Source of the DNA: Edwardiiplasma whartonense
GTDB lineage: Bacteria > Bacillota_I > Bacilli_A > Mycoplasmatales > Mycoplasmataceae
Strand: one strand, 5' to 3'
Assembly (NCBI RefSeq): GCF_023566315.1
Contig: NZ_JAKNSU010000001.1
Length of the DNA: 64,000 bases
Part shown: in pieces, positions 21,786 through 31,342 of the stretch
Layout: every line of letters starts with the position of its first letter
How positions within the stretch are numbered: position 1 is the stretch's first letter
The notes under the pieces: model-generated
The model's input: the letters and a program-made list of their open reading frames with translations, nothing else
The model's database searches: none
Told to the model about the DNA's origin: nothing
Position numbers and translations under genes: made by a program

Positions 21786-22151
21786 CTATTTCTTTTTATT
21801 GGCGACAGTTTTTCTTGGACCTTTAACAGTTCTTGCATTGGTCTTTGAAGATTGTCCACGCGCTGGTAAACTCTTACGGTGGCGAATTCCTCGATAACTC
21901 CCAATTTCCATTAAACGTTTAATGTTTAAAGAAACTTCTCGACGTAAATCCCCTTCGGTTTTTACACTTCCTAGTTCTTGAGTAATATCTTTGATTTGTT
22001 CTTCAGTTAAATCTTTTACCCGCACATCTTCTGAAATTTGGGCATTTTTTAAGATTTTTTGAGCAGTACTGTTTCCTACCCCATAAATATAGGTTAAAGC
22101 AACCACTACTCTTTTATTGTTTGGTATTTCTACTCCATTAATACGAGCCAT
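21786..22151 (-). CDS. rpsM: 30S ribosomal protein S13
   Basis: Head protein at the subunit interface. 121 aa. It contains the conserved GSYRGIRHRKSLPARGQ segment near residues 86-102 and a basic tail ending VANKKK. It lies between rpmJ and rpsK, as in most bacteria. Confidence 0.97.
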   Translation of the reverse strand: MARINGVEIPNNKRVVVALTYIYGVGNSTAQKILKNAQISEDVRVKDLTEEQIKDITQELGSVKTEGDLRREVSLNIKRLMEIGSYRGIRHRKSLPARGQSSKTNARTVKGPRKTVANKKK

Positions 22152-22189
22152 TTATTATTCTTCCCTTTCTCTTAATTTTCTTTCAAGGT

Positions 22190-22303
22190 TTAACCCTGAC
22201 GTTGTTTATGTTTTGGGTGGATACAAATAATCATTACACGTCCCTTACGTCTAATTACTCGACAATTGTCGCAAATTTTTTTGACTGATGATCTTACTTT
22301 CAT
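22190..22303 (-). CDS. rpmJ: 50S ribosomal protein L36 (zinc type)
   Basis: 37-residue large-subunit protein. It begins MKVRSSVKKICDNC and shows the C-x2-C-x12-C-x4-H zinc ligands, the zinc-binding rather than the zinc-free form. ATG 22303, TAA stop. Located between infA and rpsM, its usual position. Confidence 0.96.
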   Translation of the reverse strand: MKVRSSVKKICDNCRVIRRKGRVMIICIHPKHKQRQG

Positions 22304-22345
22304 CTGACTAGCTCCTCCATCTTTCCACAATTCTTAGTTATATAC

Positions 22346-22567
22346 TTATCCTTTAAAACGATAAGTAATTCTTCCACGTGTCATATCATATGGTGAAATC
22401 GCAACTGTTACCTTATCTCCAGGTAAAATGCGAATGTAATTCATCCGGATTTTACCTGACACGTGGGCATCAATGATAACATCGTTTTCCAATTTCACTT
22501 TAAACATTGCGTTGGGCAATACTTCTACAACAGTCCCATCGACTTCTAATAAATCTTCTTTAGCCAT
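22346..22567 (-). CDS. infA: Translation initiation factor IF-1
   Basis: S1/OB-fold factor that occupies the 30S A site during initiation. 73 aa. Seen: MAKEDLLEVDGTVVEVLPNA, the HVSGKIRMNYIRILPGDKV core and the end GRITYRFKG. It starts 2 bases after the map stop. Confidence 0.97.
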   Translation of the reverse strand: MAKEDLLEVDGTVVEVLPNAMFKVKLENDVIIDAHVSGKIRMNYIRILPGDKVTVAISPYDMTRGRITYRFKG

Positions 22568-22569
22568 AT

Positions 22570-23334
22570 CTATTCTTTTTCTCCTTTATTACGAGTTAAA
22601 ACTTCGCAACCAGTCTTGGTCACTAAAATAGTATGTTCAAAATGAGCACTGTTCTGGTGGTCAACTGAATAGACGGTCCACCCGTCAGGACCAGTTTTAG
22701 TAAAACGACTCCCTTGTTGAACCATTGGTTCAATACAAATAACCATTCCTTCACGTAAACGCAGTCCACTATTAAAAGTTCCATAATTGGGAATAAAGGG
22801 ATCTTCATGCATATCTAAACCGATCCCATGACCAGCATAATCTCGTGGCACAGAAAACCCAAAACTTTCCACATAATTTTGAATTGTTGCGCCGATGTCA
22901 CCAATTCTTGCCCCTGGTTTTACCACGTTAATAGCCATTTCCAACGATTTTTCAGTCACCTCTATAAGTATAACATCTTTTTTGCTTTTTGGTTCACCAC
23001 AAATTTTGCTAAAAGCTGCATCGGCATTGTATCCTTGATACATACACCCAGCATCAATTGAAACAAGATCACCCTCAAGAATCACCCGATCTTGAGGAAT
23101 TGTGTGAACTAATTGGTCATTAATTGAAATACAAATGTTTTTTGGAAAACCTTGATATCCTAAAAAATTCGGCAAACAGTTTTTAGTCTTTAAAAATTCG
23201 GCAAACGCTTGGTCAAGATCAAGTAAATTCGTCCCGACCTGAGCTTTAGTGTTAAGCAACTGTAATCCTTCAGCTAAAACACTTCCTGCTATTCGCATTT
23301 TTTCAATTTCTGCCTTAGTTTTAATTTTAATCAT
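22570..23334 (-). CDS. map: Methionine aminopeptidase, type I
   Basis: Removes the N-terminal Met from new proteins. 254 aa. The metal ligands of the family are visible in SIDAGCMYQGYNADAAF, GHGIGLDMHEDP and the late IEPMV and HFEHTI segments. There is no N-terminal zinc extension. The start is ATG 23334, just after adk and without a strong Shine-Dalgarno, so coupling to adk translation is likely. Confidence 0.97.
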   Translation of the reverse strand: MIKIKTKAEIEKMRIAGSVLAEGLQLLNTKAQVGTNLLDLDQAFAEFLKTKNCLPNFLGYQGFPKNICISINDQLVHTIPQDRVILEGDLVSIDAGCMYQGYNADAAFSKICGEPKSKKDVILIEVTEKSLEMAINVVKPGARIGDIGATIQNYVESFGFSVPRDYAGHGIGLDMHEDPFIPNYGTFNSGLRLREGMVICIEPMVQQGSRFTKTGPDGWTVYSVDHQNSAHFEHTILVTKTGCEVLTRNKGEKE

Positions 23335-23343
23335 TTGACGTTC

Positions 23344-23985
23344 TTATTTTAAACTTTCTAAAATTTGTTGATAAGCAACATTAGCATCACTATCATGACC
23401 AGGAATTTTAATTACTTTTTCAATACTATGATAATATTCAACCAAAGGTTTGGTATTTTTTTCATATTCTTTTAATCTAATTATTACCTTTGCTGGTTCA
23501 TCATCACTTCTCCGTACCAACTTAGTTCCATCATAATCACAAATCCCAGGTGTTTTTGGAGGACGACCAACTAAATTATAACTACGTTTGCACATTGGAC
23601 AAACCAAGCGGTTGGAAATCCGGTCGATGATTACTTCATCACTGACTTGAATATAAAAGACTTTATCAATTCCCTTACCAAGTTTTTTTAACATTTCATC
23701 AAGAGCTTTGGCCTGAGCAAGGGTACGAGGATAACCATCAAAAATTAAGTTATCACTACGAGTATTAACCAAATAACTTTCCACCATTTGGTTAACCAGA
23801 ACATCAGGGACCAAATTTCCTTGATCAATGTACTTTTTACATTCTTTACCAAGAACAGTATTTTCTTCGATTTCCTTTCGCATAACATCCCCAGTTGAGA
23901 ATTGGATAAATCCTTGATTTGTAACCAGTTTTTCTGCTTGAGTTCCTTTTCCAGAACCCGGAGCTCCCAATAAAATAATATTCAT
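23344..23985 (-). CDS. adk: Adenylate kinase (zinc-lid type)
   Basis: Interconverts ATP, AMP and ADP. About 213 aa from ATG 23985; ATG 23988 and TTG 23991 are in frame, but 23985 has the best spacing (7) from AAGGAG. The P-loop is LLGAPGSGKGTQ. The lid carries CPMC ... C.YD, the Cys-Cys-Cys-Asp zinc site of Gram-positive enzymes. The FDGYPRT motif is present. It follows secY by 13 bases. Confidence 0.96.
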   Translation of the reverse strand: MNIILLGAPGSGKGTQAEKLVTNQGFIQFSTGDVMRKEIEENTVLGKECKKYIDQGNLVPDVLVNQMVESYLVNTRSDNLIFDGYPRTLAQAKALDEMLKKLGKGIDKVFYIQVSDEVIIDRISNRLVCPMCKRSYNLVGRPPKTPGICDYDGTKLVRRSDDEPAKVIIRLKEYEKNTKPLVEYYHSIEKVIKIPGHDSDANVAYQQILESLK

Positions 23986-23998
23986 CATCAATCTCCTT

Positions 23999-25483
23999 CT
24001 ATCAAATATGTGATTCTCGTTCTGATTTCACCAAATCACTATCACTAAACTTTTGTTTTTTCTTGTCAATAAATGATTGTTGGATCAATCTTCCCTTGAC
24101 TTGTTGAATTGTTTGAATCGCTACAGAAATACAAATAATTAATCCCGTTCCTCCAATGGCAAATTGACTTGGTAAACCAGTAATCTTAGAAATAATGTAT
24201 GGTAATACTGCAATTATCGCCAAGAAGAAAGCCCCAATAATCGAAAGCCGGTTAATTGTTCCACCCAAGAATTTACTAGTATCTTTACCTGGTTTAATTC
24301 CAGGAATAAAGGTTCCTGATTTTTGAAAGTTTTCAGCAATCTTTTCAGGATTAATCTGGACTTGGGCATACAAGAAGGTGAAGGCGATGGTTAATACCGC
24401 ATAAATAACGATTCCTCACCAACTTCCAAATGATAAGATATTATCACAAAACTTAACAAACCCGCTGTTAGGACTACCAGCTCGAACAATTTGAGCAATT
24501 GTAATTGGAGTAGAAATAATCGCTGAAGCAAAGATGACAGGAATCACCCCGGCATTATTTAGTTTTAATGGTAAATAAGGAGTGTAGTCTTCAGATTTAA
24601 CTAAACCAGACCCAGTTTGCTGAATTGGAATCTTTCTTTCTGCTTCGTTCATTAATACCACAAAGAAGATAATTAACAAGAAAACTACAACATAAATCAC
24701 AAACTTAATAATTCCACTAAACAGCACTCCTGCAGCTTCGTGATTAGTTGAAATTCAGTATTGATAACTTGACTTAAAGTTGTTAGGGAAAGTGGTGATA
24801 ATTCCTAAGAAAATTACAATCGAAATTCCGTTTCCTACCCCTCTGGTGGTAATTTGATCAGAGATTCATAACATCAAGTATGATCCTGCTAACATCACTA
24901 AGGGAATCAAAACATAATAGAAGGCAGCAGGAGCCATTCCCACTTGATCTCCAGCTGTATCTCATGCCAAACGAATAATCGGGTTTGCCCCACCATTCAT
25001 GTTCGCAAGAGTAAAGACTGTGGCTTCTGCTTGCATAATCGCAAAAGGAACCATCAAGATTTTGGTTAAACGGTCGAGTTTTTTTCTTCCTCGTTCTCCA
25101 GACTTAGCCCAGTTAGCTAAAACTGGAATCACATCAGTTGATAACAACTGCACAATAATTGAAGCAGTAATAAAGGGTGAAACTCCTAAAGCAAGAATCG
25201 AGAACTTCCCAATGCTTCCTCCCCCTAAAGTAGACATCAGTTGGAAAAAATCCATTCCCTGAGCTTCTTGCATTGCTTTTTGATCAATTGTAACCCCAGG
25301 AACAGTTAAAAACATTCCCACCCGAATAATTACTAGCACAAAAAAAGTAAAAACGATTCGCAAAACTAAGTCCTTGTTTTTTACAAAGAAATTATTTTTG
25401 TCAAAATCGTTAACTTTTACCTTCTTAGGCTCTTTGCGCAATCTAGTTAATTTATTTTGTTTAGTTTTAACTACCTTAGCCAC
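23999..25483 (-). CDS. secY: Protein translocase subunit SecY
   Basis: Pore of the Sec translocon, 494 aa, with ten expected membrane helices. The start is GTG 25483, immediately after the rplO stop (TAGGTG). The N-terminus is Lys-rich for about 40 residues before the first helix. Fragments at 24962-25483, 24416-24727 and 24002-24373 share a frame. The true end is W-TAG at 23999, since the TGA at 24002-24004 is Trp. The segment at 24728-24961 is Trp-rich and lies between two fragments. Confidence 0.96.
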
Positions 25484-25921
25484 CTAAATTACCTCAACAG
25501 TTCCCCCGTTTTTTTCAATCATGGCTTTTGATGATTGAGAAACTTTGTTTACTTTTACCTTAACCTTTTTAGTTAAAGTTCCCTTTGCCAAAATTTTTAC
25601 TAAGACTTTATCATTTTTAATGATCTTGTTTTCCACTAAAGTTTGGTGGTTAATCTCATCAAAAGTGAACTTTTCGATTTGGTCTAAGTTAATTAAAACA
25701 TATTCCTTTTGATTATGGGAGTTAAAACCGATTTTTGGGATTCTTCTAAACAAAGGAGTTTGTCCCCCTTCAAATCCAGGACGAGTTCCTCCTCCACTAC
25801 GTGAGTTTTGCCCCTTGTGTCCACGAGTGGCGGTTTTCCCTTTTCCAGACCCAGTTCCGCGACCAATTCTGGTTTCTTTCTTTCGACTACCAGTGGTTGC
25901 TTTTAATTCGTGTAATTTCAT
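25484..25921 (-). CDS. rplO: 50S ribosomal protein L15
   Basis: Large-subunit assembly protein, 145 aa. The Gly/Arg/Lys-rich N-terminus (RIGRGTGSGKGKTATRGHKG) and the GFEGGQTPLFRRIPKIGF motif are typical. It follows rpsE directly. The rpmD gene (L30), usually between these two, is absent, as in other Mollicutes. Confidence 0.97.
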   Translation of the reverse strand: MKLHELKATTGSRKKETRIGRGTGSGKGKTATRGHKGQNSRSGGGTRPGFEGGQTPLFRRIPKIGFNSHNQKEYVLINLDQIEKFTFDEINHQTLVENKIIKNDKVLVKILAKGTLTKKVKVKVNKVSQSSKAMIEKNGGTVEVI

Positions 25922-25938
25922 CGTTTATTCACTCCCTA

Positions 25939-26613
25939 CTAGCCTTCTTGTTGTTGTTCTTTATTATCAACCTTAATTTGGTCAACTTGTGGTTCTTTAC
26001 TAAAACGTAAAGCTTGCACCTGATTTCTGGTTTGGATGTTTTCTAATCCAGCAATTGTGGCACGAATCATGTTGATTGGACTATTTGATCCTAATGATTT
26101 AGCATAAATATCACCAATTCCTGCTAATTCAATCACTGCTCTTGCTGGTCCTCCAGCAATTACCCCTGTTCCTTCTTTAGCTGGTTTAATTAACACTTTC
26201 CCAGCCCCAAAGTTTCCTAACACTTCGTGAGGAATTGTTGTTCCTCGTAAAGGTACTCTAATAAGGTGTTTATGAGCTTCTTTTACCGCTTTTTTGATTG
26301 CATCAGGCACTTCGTTAGCTTTACCAGTCCCAAAACCAACTTGGCCCTTCTTGTTTCCAACCACAACAACAGCAGCAAAACGGAAGTGTCTTCCTCCTTT
26401 GGTAACTTTAGTAACCCTACGAATTGTTACTACTCGTTCTTCAAATTCTTGTTTTTGATCAACGCGAGGACGACGGTTGTTTTTGTTATCACGACGTGGC
26501 TTAGAAAAACGACGATCGTTATTTCTTGGTGCTGATGAATTTTGGTCATCAGCACTAGGTTGTTCTACTACATTAACAGTAGTTTGGTTTTTATCAATTT
26601 GTGTCATCATCAT
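25939..26613 (-). CDS. rpsE: 30S ribosomal protein S5 with N-terminal extension
   Basis: Small-subunit fidelity protein. 224 aa, against about 166 in most bacteria. About 60 polar N-terminal residues rich in Asp, Asn and Arg precede the double-stranded RNA-binding core that starts ERVVTIRRVTKVTKGGRHF. A charged tail ends the protein. Three consecutive ATGs (26613, 26610, 26607) are possible; AAAGGA spacing favours the second or third. Confidence 0.95.
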   Translation of the reverse strand: MMMTQIDKNQTTVNVVEQPSADDQNSSAPRNNDRRFSKPRRDNKNNRRPRVDQKQEFEERVVTIRRVTKVTKGGRHFRFAAVVVVGNKKGQVGFGTGKANEVPDAIKKAVKEAHKHLIRVPLRGTTIPHEVLGNFGAGKVLIKPAKEGTGVIAGGPARAVIELAGIGDIYAKSLGSNSPINMIRATIAGLENIQTRNQVQALRFSKEPQVDQIKVDNKEQQQEG

Positions 26614-26621
26614 TGTCCTTT

Positions 26622-26975
26622 CTAGAATTTAATTCCGTTTTCACGCATCGCTTCAGCAAATGCTTTGACTTTTCCGTGATACAAATAACCACTACGGTCA
26701 AAGACCACTTCTTCGATTTTAGCGTCTTTTGCTTTTTTAGCTAACTCTCCAGCCACAGCAATTGCTGCTTGAATGTTTGCCTTGTTTTTTAAATCGGTCA
26801 TTTTTAAAGTTGATGCTGAAACTAGGGTTGTTCCAGTCGTATCATCAATAATTTGGGCATAGAAGTTAGTGTTTGATTTATAAACATTTAAGCGTGGACA
26901 GTTAGGTGTACCACTGATCTTGCTACGTACCCGAAAGTGACGGCGTTTTCTTGCTTCTGGTTTTGTATATTTCAT
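26622..26975 (-). CDS. rplR: 50S ribosomal protein L18
   Basis: Binds 5S rRNA. 117 aa, normal length. It starts MKYTKPEARKRRHFRVRSKI and ends with the typical FDRSGYLYHGKVKAFAEAMR segment. Confidence 0.97.
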   Translation of the reverse strand: MKYTKPEARKRRHFRVRSKISGTPNCPRLNVYKSNTNFYAQIIDDTTGTTLVSASTLKMTDLKNKANIQAAIAVAGELAKKAKDAKIEEVVFDRSGYLYHGKVKAFAEAMRENGIKF

Positions 26976-26992
26976 TTCCTACCTCTTACAGC

Positions 26993-27535
26993 CTATTTAC
27001 CAGCTGCTTTCCCTTCTTTTCTAATAATGTGTTCATCAACATACTTCACTCCCTTACCTTTATAAGGTTCAGGACGACGATATGACCGAATATCAGCAGC
27101 AGTTTGACCAACCAATTGTTTATCAATCCCTTTAATTACTAAACGCGTTGGTTTTGGTGCTTCAATACTAATTCCTTCGGGAATCAAGTATTCTACTGGG
27201 TGAGAGAAACCTAAAGAAAGGTTAACTTTGTTTCCATTCACCTGAGCACGATACCCAACTCCGACGATTTCTAATTCTTTAGTATATCCTTGAAATACCC
27301 CTTCAATCATTCCGTTAATGATTGAATTAGTCGTTCCGTGTAATTGTTTGGTGTGCTTGTTTTCATTACTCCGAGTAATGTGTAATTGTTGATCAACTTG
27401 TTCAATTTTAATTAATGGTGAAAAGACTCTTGTTAAAGTTCCTTTTGGTCCTTTAATCATCACTTCATTATTTGGTTGAACACTAATTTCAACACCCGCA
27501 GGGATGGTTAATAATCTATTTCCAATACGTGACAT
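26993..27535 (-). CDS. rplF: 50S ribosomal protein L6
   Basis: Two-domain protein near the factor-binding site. 180 aa. It starts MSRIGNRLLTIPAGVEI. The conserved RRPEPYKGKGVKYVDEHI lies near the C-terminus. Confidence 0.97.
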   Translation of the reverse strand: MSRIGNRLLTIPAGVEISVQPNNEVMIKGPKGTLTRVFSPLIKIEQVDQQLHITRSNENKHTKQLHGTTNSIINGMIEGVFQGYTKELEIVGVGYRAQVNGNKVNLSLGFSHPVEYLIPEGISIEAPKPTRLVIKGIDKQLVGQTAADIRSYRRPEPYKGKGVKYVDEHIIRKEGKAAGK

Positions 27536-27549
27536 ATTTAACTCCCTTT

Positions 27550-27939
27550 CTATCAGACAAAAGCCAAGACTTCGCCACCAATTTTTTGGTTACGAGCGAC
27601 TTTTCCCGTCATGATTCCTTGTGATGTTGAAACAATTGCGATTCCTAACCCATTTAATACTTGAGGAATTTGATTTGCTGGTGCATAAACTCTTAGGCCT
27701 GGTTTTGAGATTTTTTTCAACCCTTGAATTACCCGGATTTTTCCTTTGTATTTCAAAGTAATAGTTAAAGTTTTTTTCACATCACCAACCACTTCGAATG
27801 CTTCAATAAACCCTTCGTTTTTTAAAATCTCTGCAATTTGGATTTTCATCTTACTTGCAGGCATGATCACTTGAGGTAAGTAACGTTGGTTCGCATTCCG
27901 AATTCTGGTTAACATATCTGCGATTACATCTGTTGTCAT
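27550..27939 (-). CDS. rpsH: 30S ribosomal protein S8
   Basis: Early 16S-binding protein. 129 aa. The true end is one codon beyond the TGA at 27553: ...LAFVW then TAG, matching the usual S8 tail GEVLCYVW. It starts MTTDVIADMLTRIRNANQR. Confidence 0.96.
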
Positions 27940-27963
27940 TTCTCTATTCTCCTTTTAATCTCT

Positions 27964-28149
27964 CTATCATGAGGCCTTTTTTACACCAGGAATTTGGCCA
28001 TCGTATGCATACTTTCTAAAGCATAGACGGCAAATACCAAACTTTTTTAACACCGCGTGAGGACGACCACAGTTTTTACAACGAGTGTAGTTTCTCACCC
28101 TAAACTTTTGGTGTTTGGCTTGTTTTACTTTTAATGATTTCTTTGCCAT
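27964..28149 (-). CDS. rpsN: 30S ribosomal protein S14, zinc type
   Basis: 61-residue type Z S14. Zinc ligands C-x2-C (CKNCGRP) and C-x2-C (CRLCFRK) are visible. It ends KKASW-TAG, where Trp is TGA at 27967, matching the family C-terminus. Confidence 0.97.
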
Positions 28150-28176
28150 TTTTTCTTCTCAATTCCTTTCTGAGTA

Positions 28177-28722
28177 TTATTTTGCAAAAGGCATTCCCAT
28201 TTTGTCCAAAAGGGCCTGTCCTTCTTGGTTATTTTTCGCAGTTGTCACAATCGTAATATCCATTCCCCGAATTTTTTGCACTTTATCATAATCAATTTCA
28301 GGGAAGATAATTTGTTCTTTGATTCCTAAAGTATAGTTTCCAAACCCATCAAAGGCAGTTTTTGAAACTCCACGGAAATCACGAACACGAGGAAGAGAAA
28401 CGTTAATTAAACGATCTAAGAAATCATACATCTTTCTCCCTCTTAGGGTTACTTTGACTCCAATTGGCATTCCTTCACGCAACTTAAAGACTGCTAAAGA
28501 TTTTTTTGCTTTGGTAATCAAAGGTTTTTGGCCAGTAATTAGAGCAAGTTCTCCAGCTGCTTCTTCAATTCTTTTTGAATCATGCACTGCATCCCCAATT
28601 CCCATATTAATGACGATTTTACTAATTTTTGGAACTTGCATCACTGATTTATATTCAAATTCTTTAAATAATTCAGGAACGATGTTTTCCCTGTAGTTTA
28701 CTTCTACGCGACTTTTATTCAT
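28177..28722 (-). CDS. rplE: 50S ribosomal protein L5
   Basis: 5S rRNA-binding protein, 181 aa. Conserved segments NMGIGDAVHDSK, GQKPLITKAKKSLAVFKLR and DFRGVSKTAFDGFGNYTLG are present. Confidence 0.97.
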   Translation of the reverse strand: MNKSRVEVNYRENIVPELFKEFEYKSVMQVPKISKIVINMGIGDAVHDSKRIEEAAGELALITGQKPLITKAKKSLAVFKLREGMPIGVKVTLRGRKMYDFLDRLINVSLPRVRDFRGVSKTAFDGFGNYTLGIKEQIIFPEIDYDKVQKIRGMDITIVTTAKNNQEGQALLDKMGMPFAK

Positions 28723-28739
28723 CTTGACTTGTTCCTTTC

Positions 28740-29057
28740 CTATTTAATTGCTTGTCCAGATTTTTTGGCTACTCGTTGTTTTTTTCCATCAACTACTTGG
28801 AATCCGATGCGAGTAGTAGCATCTTTTTTCTTGGGATCAACAAAGGCAACATTTGAAATATGAATTGTTGCAGGAATTTGTTTTAACCCCCCCTGAGTAT
28901 CAGTTTGATTAGGTTTTTGGTGTTTAACCACTTCCACTCCTTGGACTGACACTCTGGTTTTATCTTTTGATATTCAGGTAATTGGCCCGGTTGCTCCTTT
29001 GTGAGAACCAGCAATTACTTTGACAATATCACCTTTTAATAATTTTGCTTTTGCCAT
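28740..29057 (-). CDS. rplX: 50S ribosomal protein L24
   Basis: Assembly initiator with a KOW motif. 105 aa. The start is ATG 29057 (MAKAKLLKGDIVKVIAGSHK), upstream of a TGA Trp in PITWISKDK. The KOW segment is KGDIVKVIAGSHKGATG. Confidence 0.95.
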
Positions 29058-29069
29058 TATCTTGTTCTC

Positions 29070-29438
29070 CTATAAAACTTCGGGAGCAAGTGAAGAAATC
29101 TTCACAAACCCAGCTTCTTTTACCTCTCTAGCAATTGGACCAAAGATTCTAGTTCCCCGTGGGTTTTTATCTTCTTTGACCAAAACTGCTGCATTTTCAC
29201 TAAATTTAATATAAGTACCATCCCCGCGACGTAGTTCTCGGGTTGTGCGTACAATTACTGCTTTCACAACTTGACCTTTTTTAATTACTGCTCCAGGAGT
29301 AGCACTAATTACTGAAGCTACAACAATATCACCAATGCTAGAAAACTTCTTTTTTGAACCACCCAGGTTCCGAATCACTCTTAATTCCTTTGCTCCGGAA
29401 TTATCAGCAACTTTTAACTTACTTAATTCTTGAATCAT
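29070..29438 (-). CDS. rplN: 50S ribosomal protein L14
   Basis: Intersubunit bridge protein, 122 aa. It starts MIQELSKLKVADNSGAKELR and ends KISSLAPEVL, both typical. It lies 12 bases upstream of rplX. Confidence 0.97.
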   Translation of the reverse strand: MIQELSKLKVADNSGAKELRVIRNLGGSKKKFSSIGDIVVASVISATPGAVIKKGQVVKAVIVRTTRELRRGDGTYIKFSENAAVLVKEDKNPRGTRIFGPIAREVKEAGFVKISSLAPEVL

Positions 29439-29463
29439 CTCTCAATTTTTCCTTTACTAAGTA

Positions 29464-29724
29464 CTAAAGTACAGCTTTTTCCACAATTCGCACTAAACGG
29501 AAATTTTTAGTAGCAGCAAGGGGACGAGTTTCCATAATTTCGACGCGATCACCGATATGAGCAATTTCTTGTTCATCGTGAGCTTTGTATTTCTTTGAAT
29601 ACTTTACGCGTTTTTTATAAATTGGGTGGTTTTTATAAGTTTCAACTAAAACAGTGATTGTCTTGTCCATTTTGTCAGACACGACTCTCCCAGTTAAAAC
29701 CCGACGTTTATTTCTTTCCATCAT
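29464..29724 (-). CDS. rpsQ: 30S ribosomal protein S17
   Basis: OB-fold small-subunit protein, 86 aa. I chose ATG 29724 (MMERNKRRVLTGRVVSDKMD), 6 bases after AAGGAG; ATG 29721 is also possible, and the longer open frame upstream belongs to rpmC. It overlaps the 3' end of rpmC by 17 bases. Confidence 0.95.
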   Translation of the reverse strand: MMERNKRRVLTGRVVSDKMDKTITVLVETYKNHPIYKKRVKYSKKYKAHDEQEIAHIGDRVEIMETRPLAATKNFRLVRIVEKAVL

Positions 29725-30121
29725 CAGCATCTCCTTTTGCTTCTTCTTCAACAACTGTAGCTAAATTATCAGCTGCTCCATCTTCTTGGTCTTGTTGCAT
29801 TTTTGTTTGTAATTCTTCAATTTTTTTCAGTTGTTGTTCACGCACTTTTTTTCCATCAAGATCAGCTGCTTCCACAGCCTTGTTATAATCAGCCTTAATG
29901 GTTTTATTAGTGTCTTGCCCTTGGTGTTTTAACTCTCCTAGCACCAGTTCAATCCGAGCAATTTCTTTTTTAATGAGTTTAATACGGTGAGTTTGTTCTA
30001 AACTACCCAATACTGCTTGAAATTTCAACGCAAATAACTCGGCACGTTTTTCTTCACCAGTTTTAATTAAATCTTCAACACTTAATTTTCTTAAATCATT
30101 AATTTGGTTTGTTTTAGGCAT
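29708..30121 (-). CDS. rpmC: 50S ribosomal protein L29 with long C-terminal extension
   Basis: Exit-tunnel protein, usually about 65 aa. Here it is 137 aa. Residues 1-75 contain the L29 fold (LRKLSVEDL, FALKFQAVLGSLEQTHRI, IKKEIARI). After that comes a charged Lys/Glu/Gln tail ending GDADDGKK, probably a helix. Long L29 is known in the Spiroplasma/M. mycoides group, so it is a lineage marker rather than a mis-join. ATG 30121; overlaps rplP by 8 bases and rpsQ by 17. Confidence 0.94.
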   Translation of the reverse strand: MPKTNQINDLRKLSVEDLIKTGEEKRAELFALKFQAVLGSLEQTHRIKLIKKEIARIELVLGELKHQGQDTNKTIKADYNKAVEAADLDGKKVREQQLKKIEELQTKMQQDQEDGAADNLATVVEEEAKGDADDGKK

Positions 30122-30533
30122 TAATCTCACCTCTCTTCACAAATTTACATTTGATTGGTAACTTGTGCATTGCTAAGCGAAGCGCTTCACGAGCAACTTC
30201 TTCACTCACTCCGCCCACTTCAAACATCACAGTTCCTTGTTTAACAACTGCTACTCATTCTTCAGGATTCCCTTTTCCAGATCCCATCCGTACTTCAGCA
30301 GGTTTTTTTGTTCTTGCCATTTGGGGGAAAATTCGCAATCAAACTTTCCCGTCCCGTTTCATATAACGCGTCATAGCAATCCGCGCTGCTTCAATTTGAC
30401 GAGCAGTAATTCAAGCACCATCCAAGGCCATTAATCCATATTCACCAAAGTCGACTTTTTTAGCTCCTTTAGCTTTTCCTTCATAACTAACACGGTGAGG
30501 TTTACGATATTTTGTTCTTTTAGGCATTAACAT
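30114..30533 (-). CDS. rplP: 50S ribosomal protein L16
   Basis: A-site and factor-binding region protein, 139 aa. The start is ATG 30533 (MLMPKRTKYRKPHRV), matching the family start; ATG 30527 is also in frame. Trp codons written TGA (AWITARQ, VWLRIF) split it under the standard code. It ends CKFVKRGEINA. It lies 2 bases after the rpsC stop. Confidence 0.95.
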
Positions 30534-30535
30534 AA

Positions 30536-31327
30536 CTATCTCTTCCCTCCTTGGTTTTCCCCTTCAGGGGTCGTTTTACGAGCATTATTGCGGTAGTTGG
30601 GATTGTTTCCTTCGCGACGAGGACGACGTGAGTCCCGACGGTCGTTACGAGGATTTTTCCCTAATTCTGGAGTTTCGCTACGGGTGAATTTTCCAATGAT
30701 TTCTCCATGATTAATTCACACCTTTACTCCGATTTGACCATAAGTAGTTTTTGCTTCGTATAAAGCATAATCAATGTTTGCTCTTAAAGTAGAAAGTGGT
30801 ACTGAACCTTCTAAATATCCTTCAGTCCGCGCCATTTCAACGCCTCCCAATCGACCAGAAACAGAGGTTTTAATTCCCTTTACACCCGCCTTTAAAGCAC
30901 GGCGAATGGCTAATTTTTGCACCGTTCTAAATGATGCCCGGTTGGTAATTTGTTCACCAATTCAGCGAGCAACTAGAGTGGCATCAGCATCAGGATTACG
31001 AACTTCAACTACCTTAACACTAACCTTTAAGTTTTTATCCTTAGCGGTTTTTTTCACAGTCAAAGCAATCTTTTCAATGTTTTTCCCTTCTGCTCCCAAC
31101 ACGATTGCTGGACGAGCAGTACGAATAATTAAAGTAATTTCTTTTTTAGTACGTTCAATATCGATTTTTGATACCGCAGCATCCTTTAATAAAACTAAAA
31201 GGTTGCGACGAATCTTAATATCTTGGTTTAATCACTTTACATACTCTTCTTTTTCCGCATATCAACGGTTTTCTCAATCCCTTACAATTCCTAAACGTAA
31301 GGCATTTGGTGATACTTTTTGTCCCAT
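30536..31327 (-). CDS. rpsC: 30S ribosomal protein S3
   Basis: mRNA-entry protein with a KH domain. 263 aa. It starts MGQKVSPNALRLGIVRDWEN and contains IGEQITNRASFRTVQKLAIR and SGRLGGVEMARTEGY. A C-terminal tail of about 35 Arg/Asn/Gly-rich residues is longer than in E. coli. Several Trp codons are TGA. Confidence 0.96.
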
Positions 31328-31342
31328 TATTCTCTCTCCTTC

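Noticed and set aside
25922..25938. Missing rpmD (L30) as a deletion
   Set aside because: Mollicutes generally lack L30, so its absence between rpsE and rplO is expected.
25801..26535. Plus-strand frames opposite rplO and rpsE
   Set aside because: Shadows of well-supported ribosomal protein genes.
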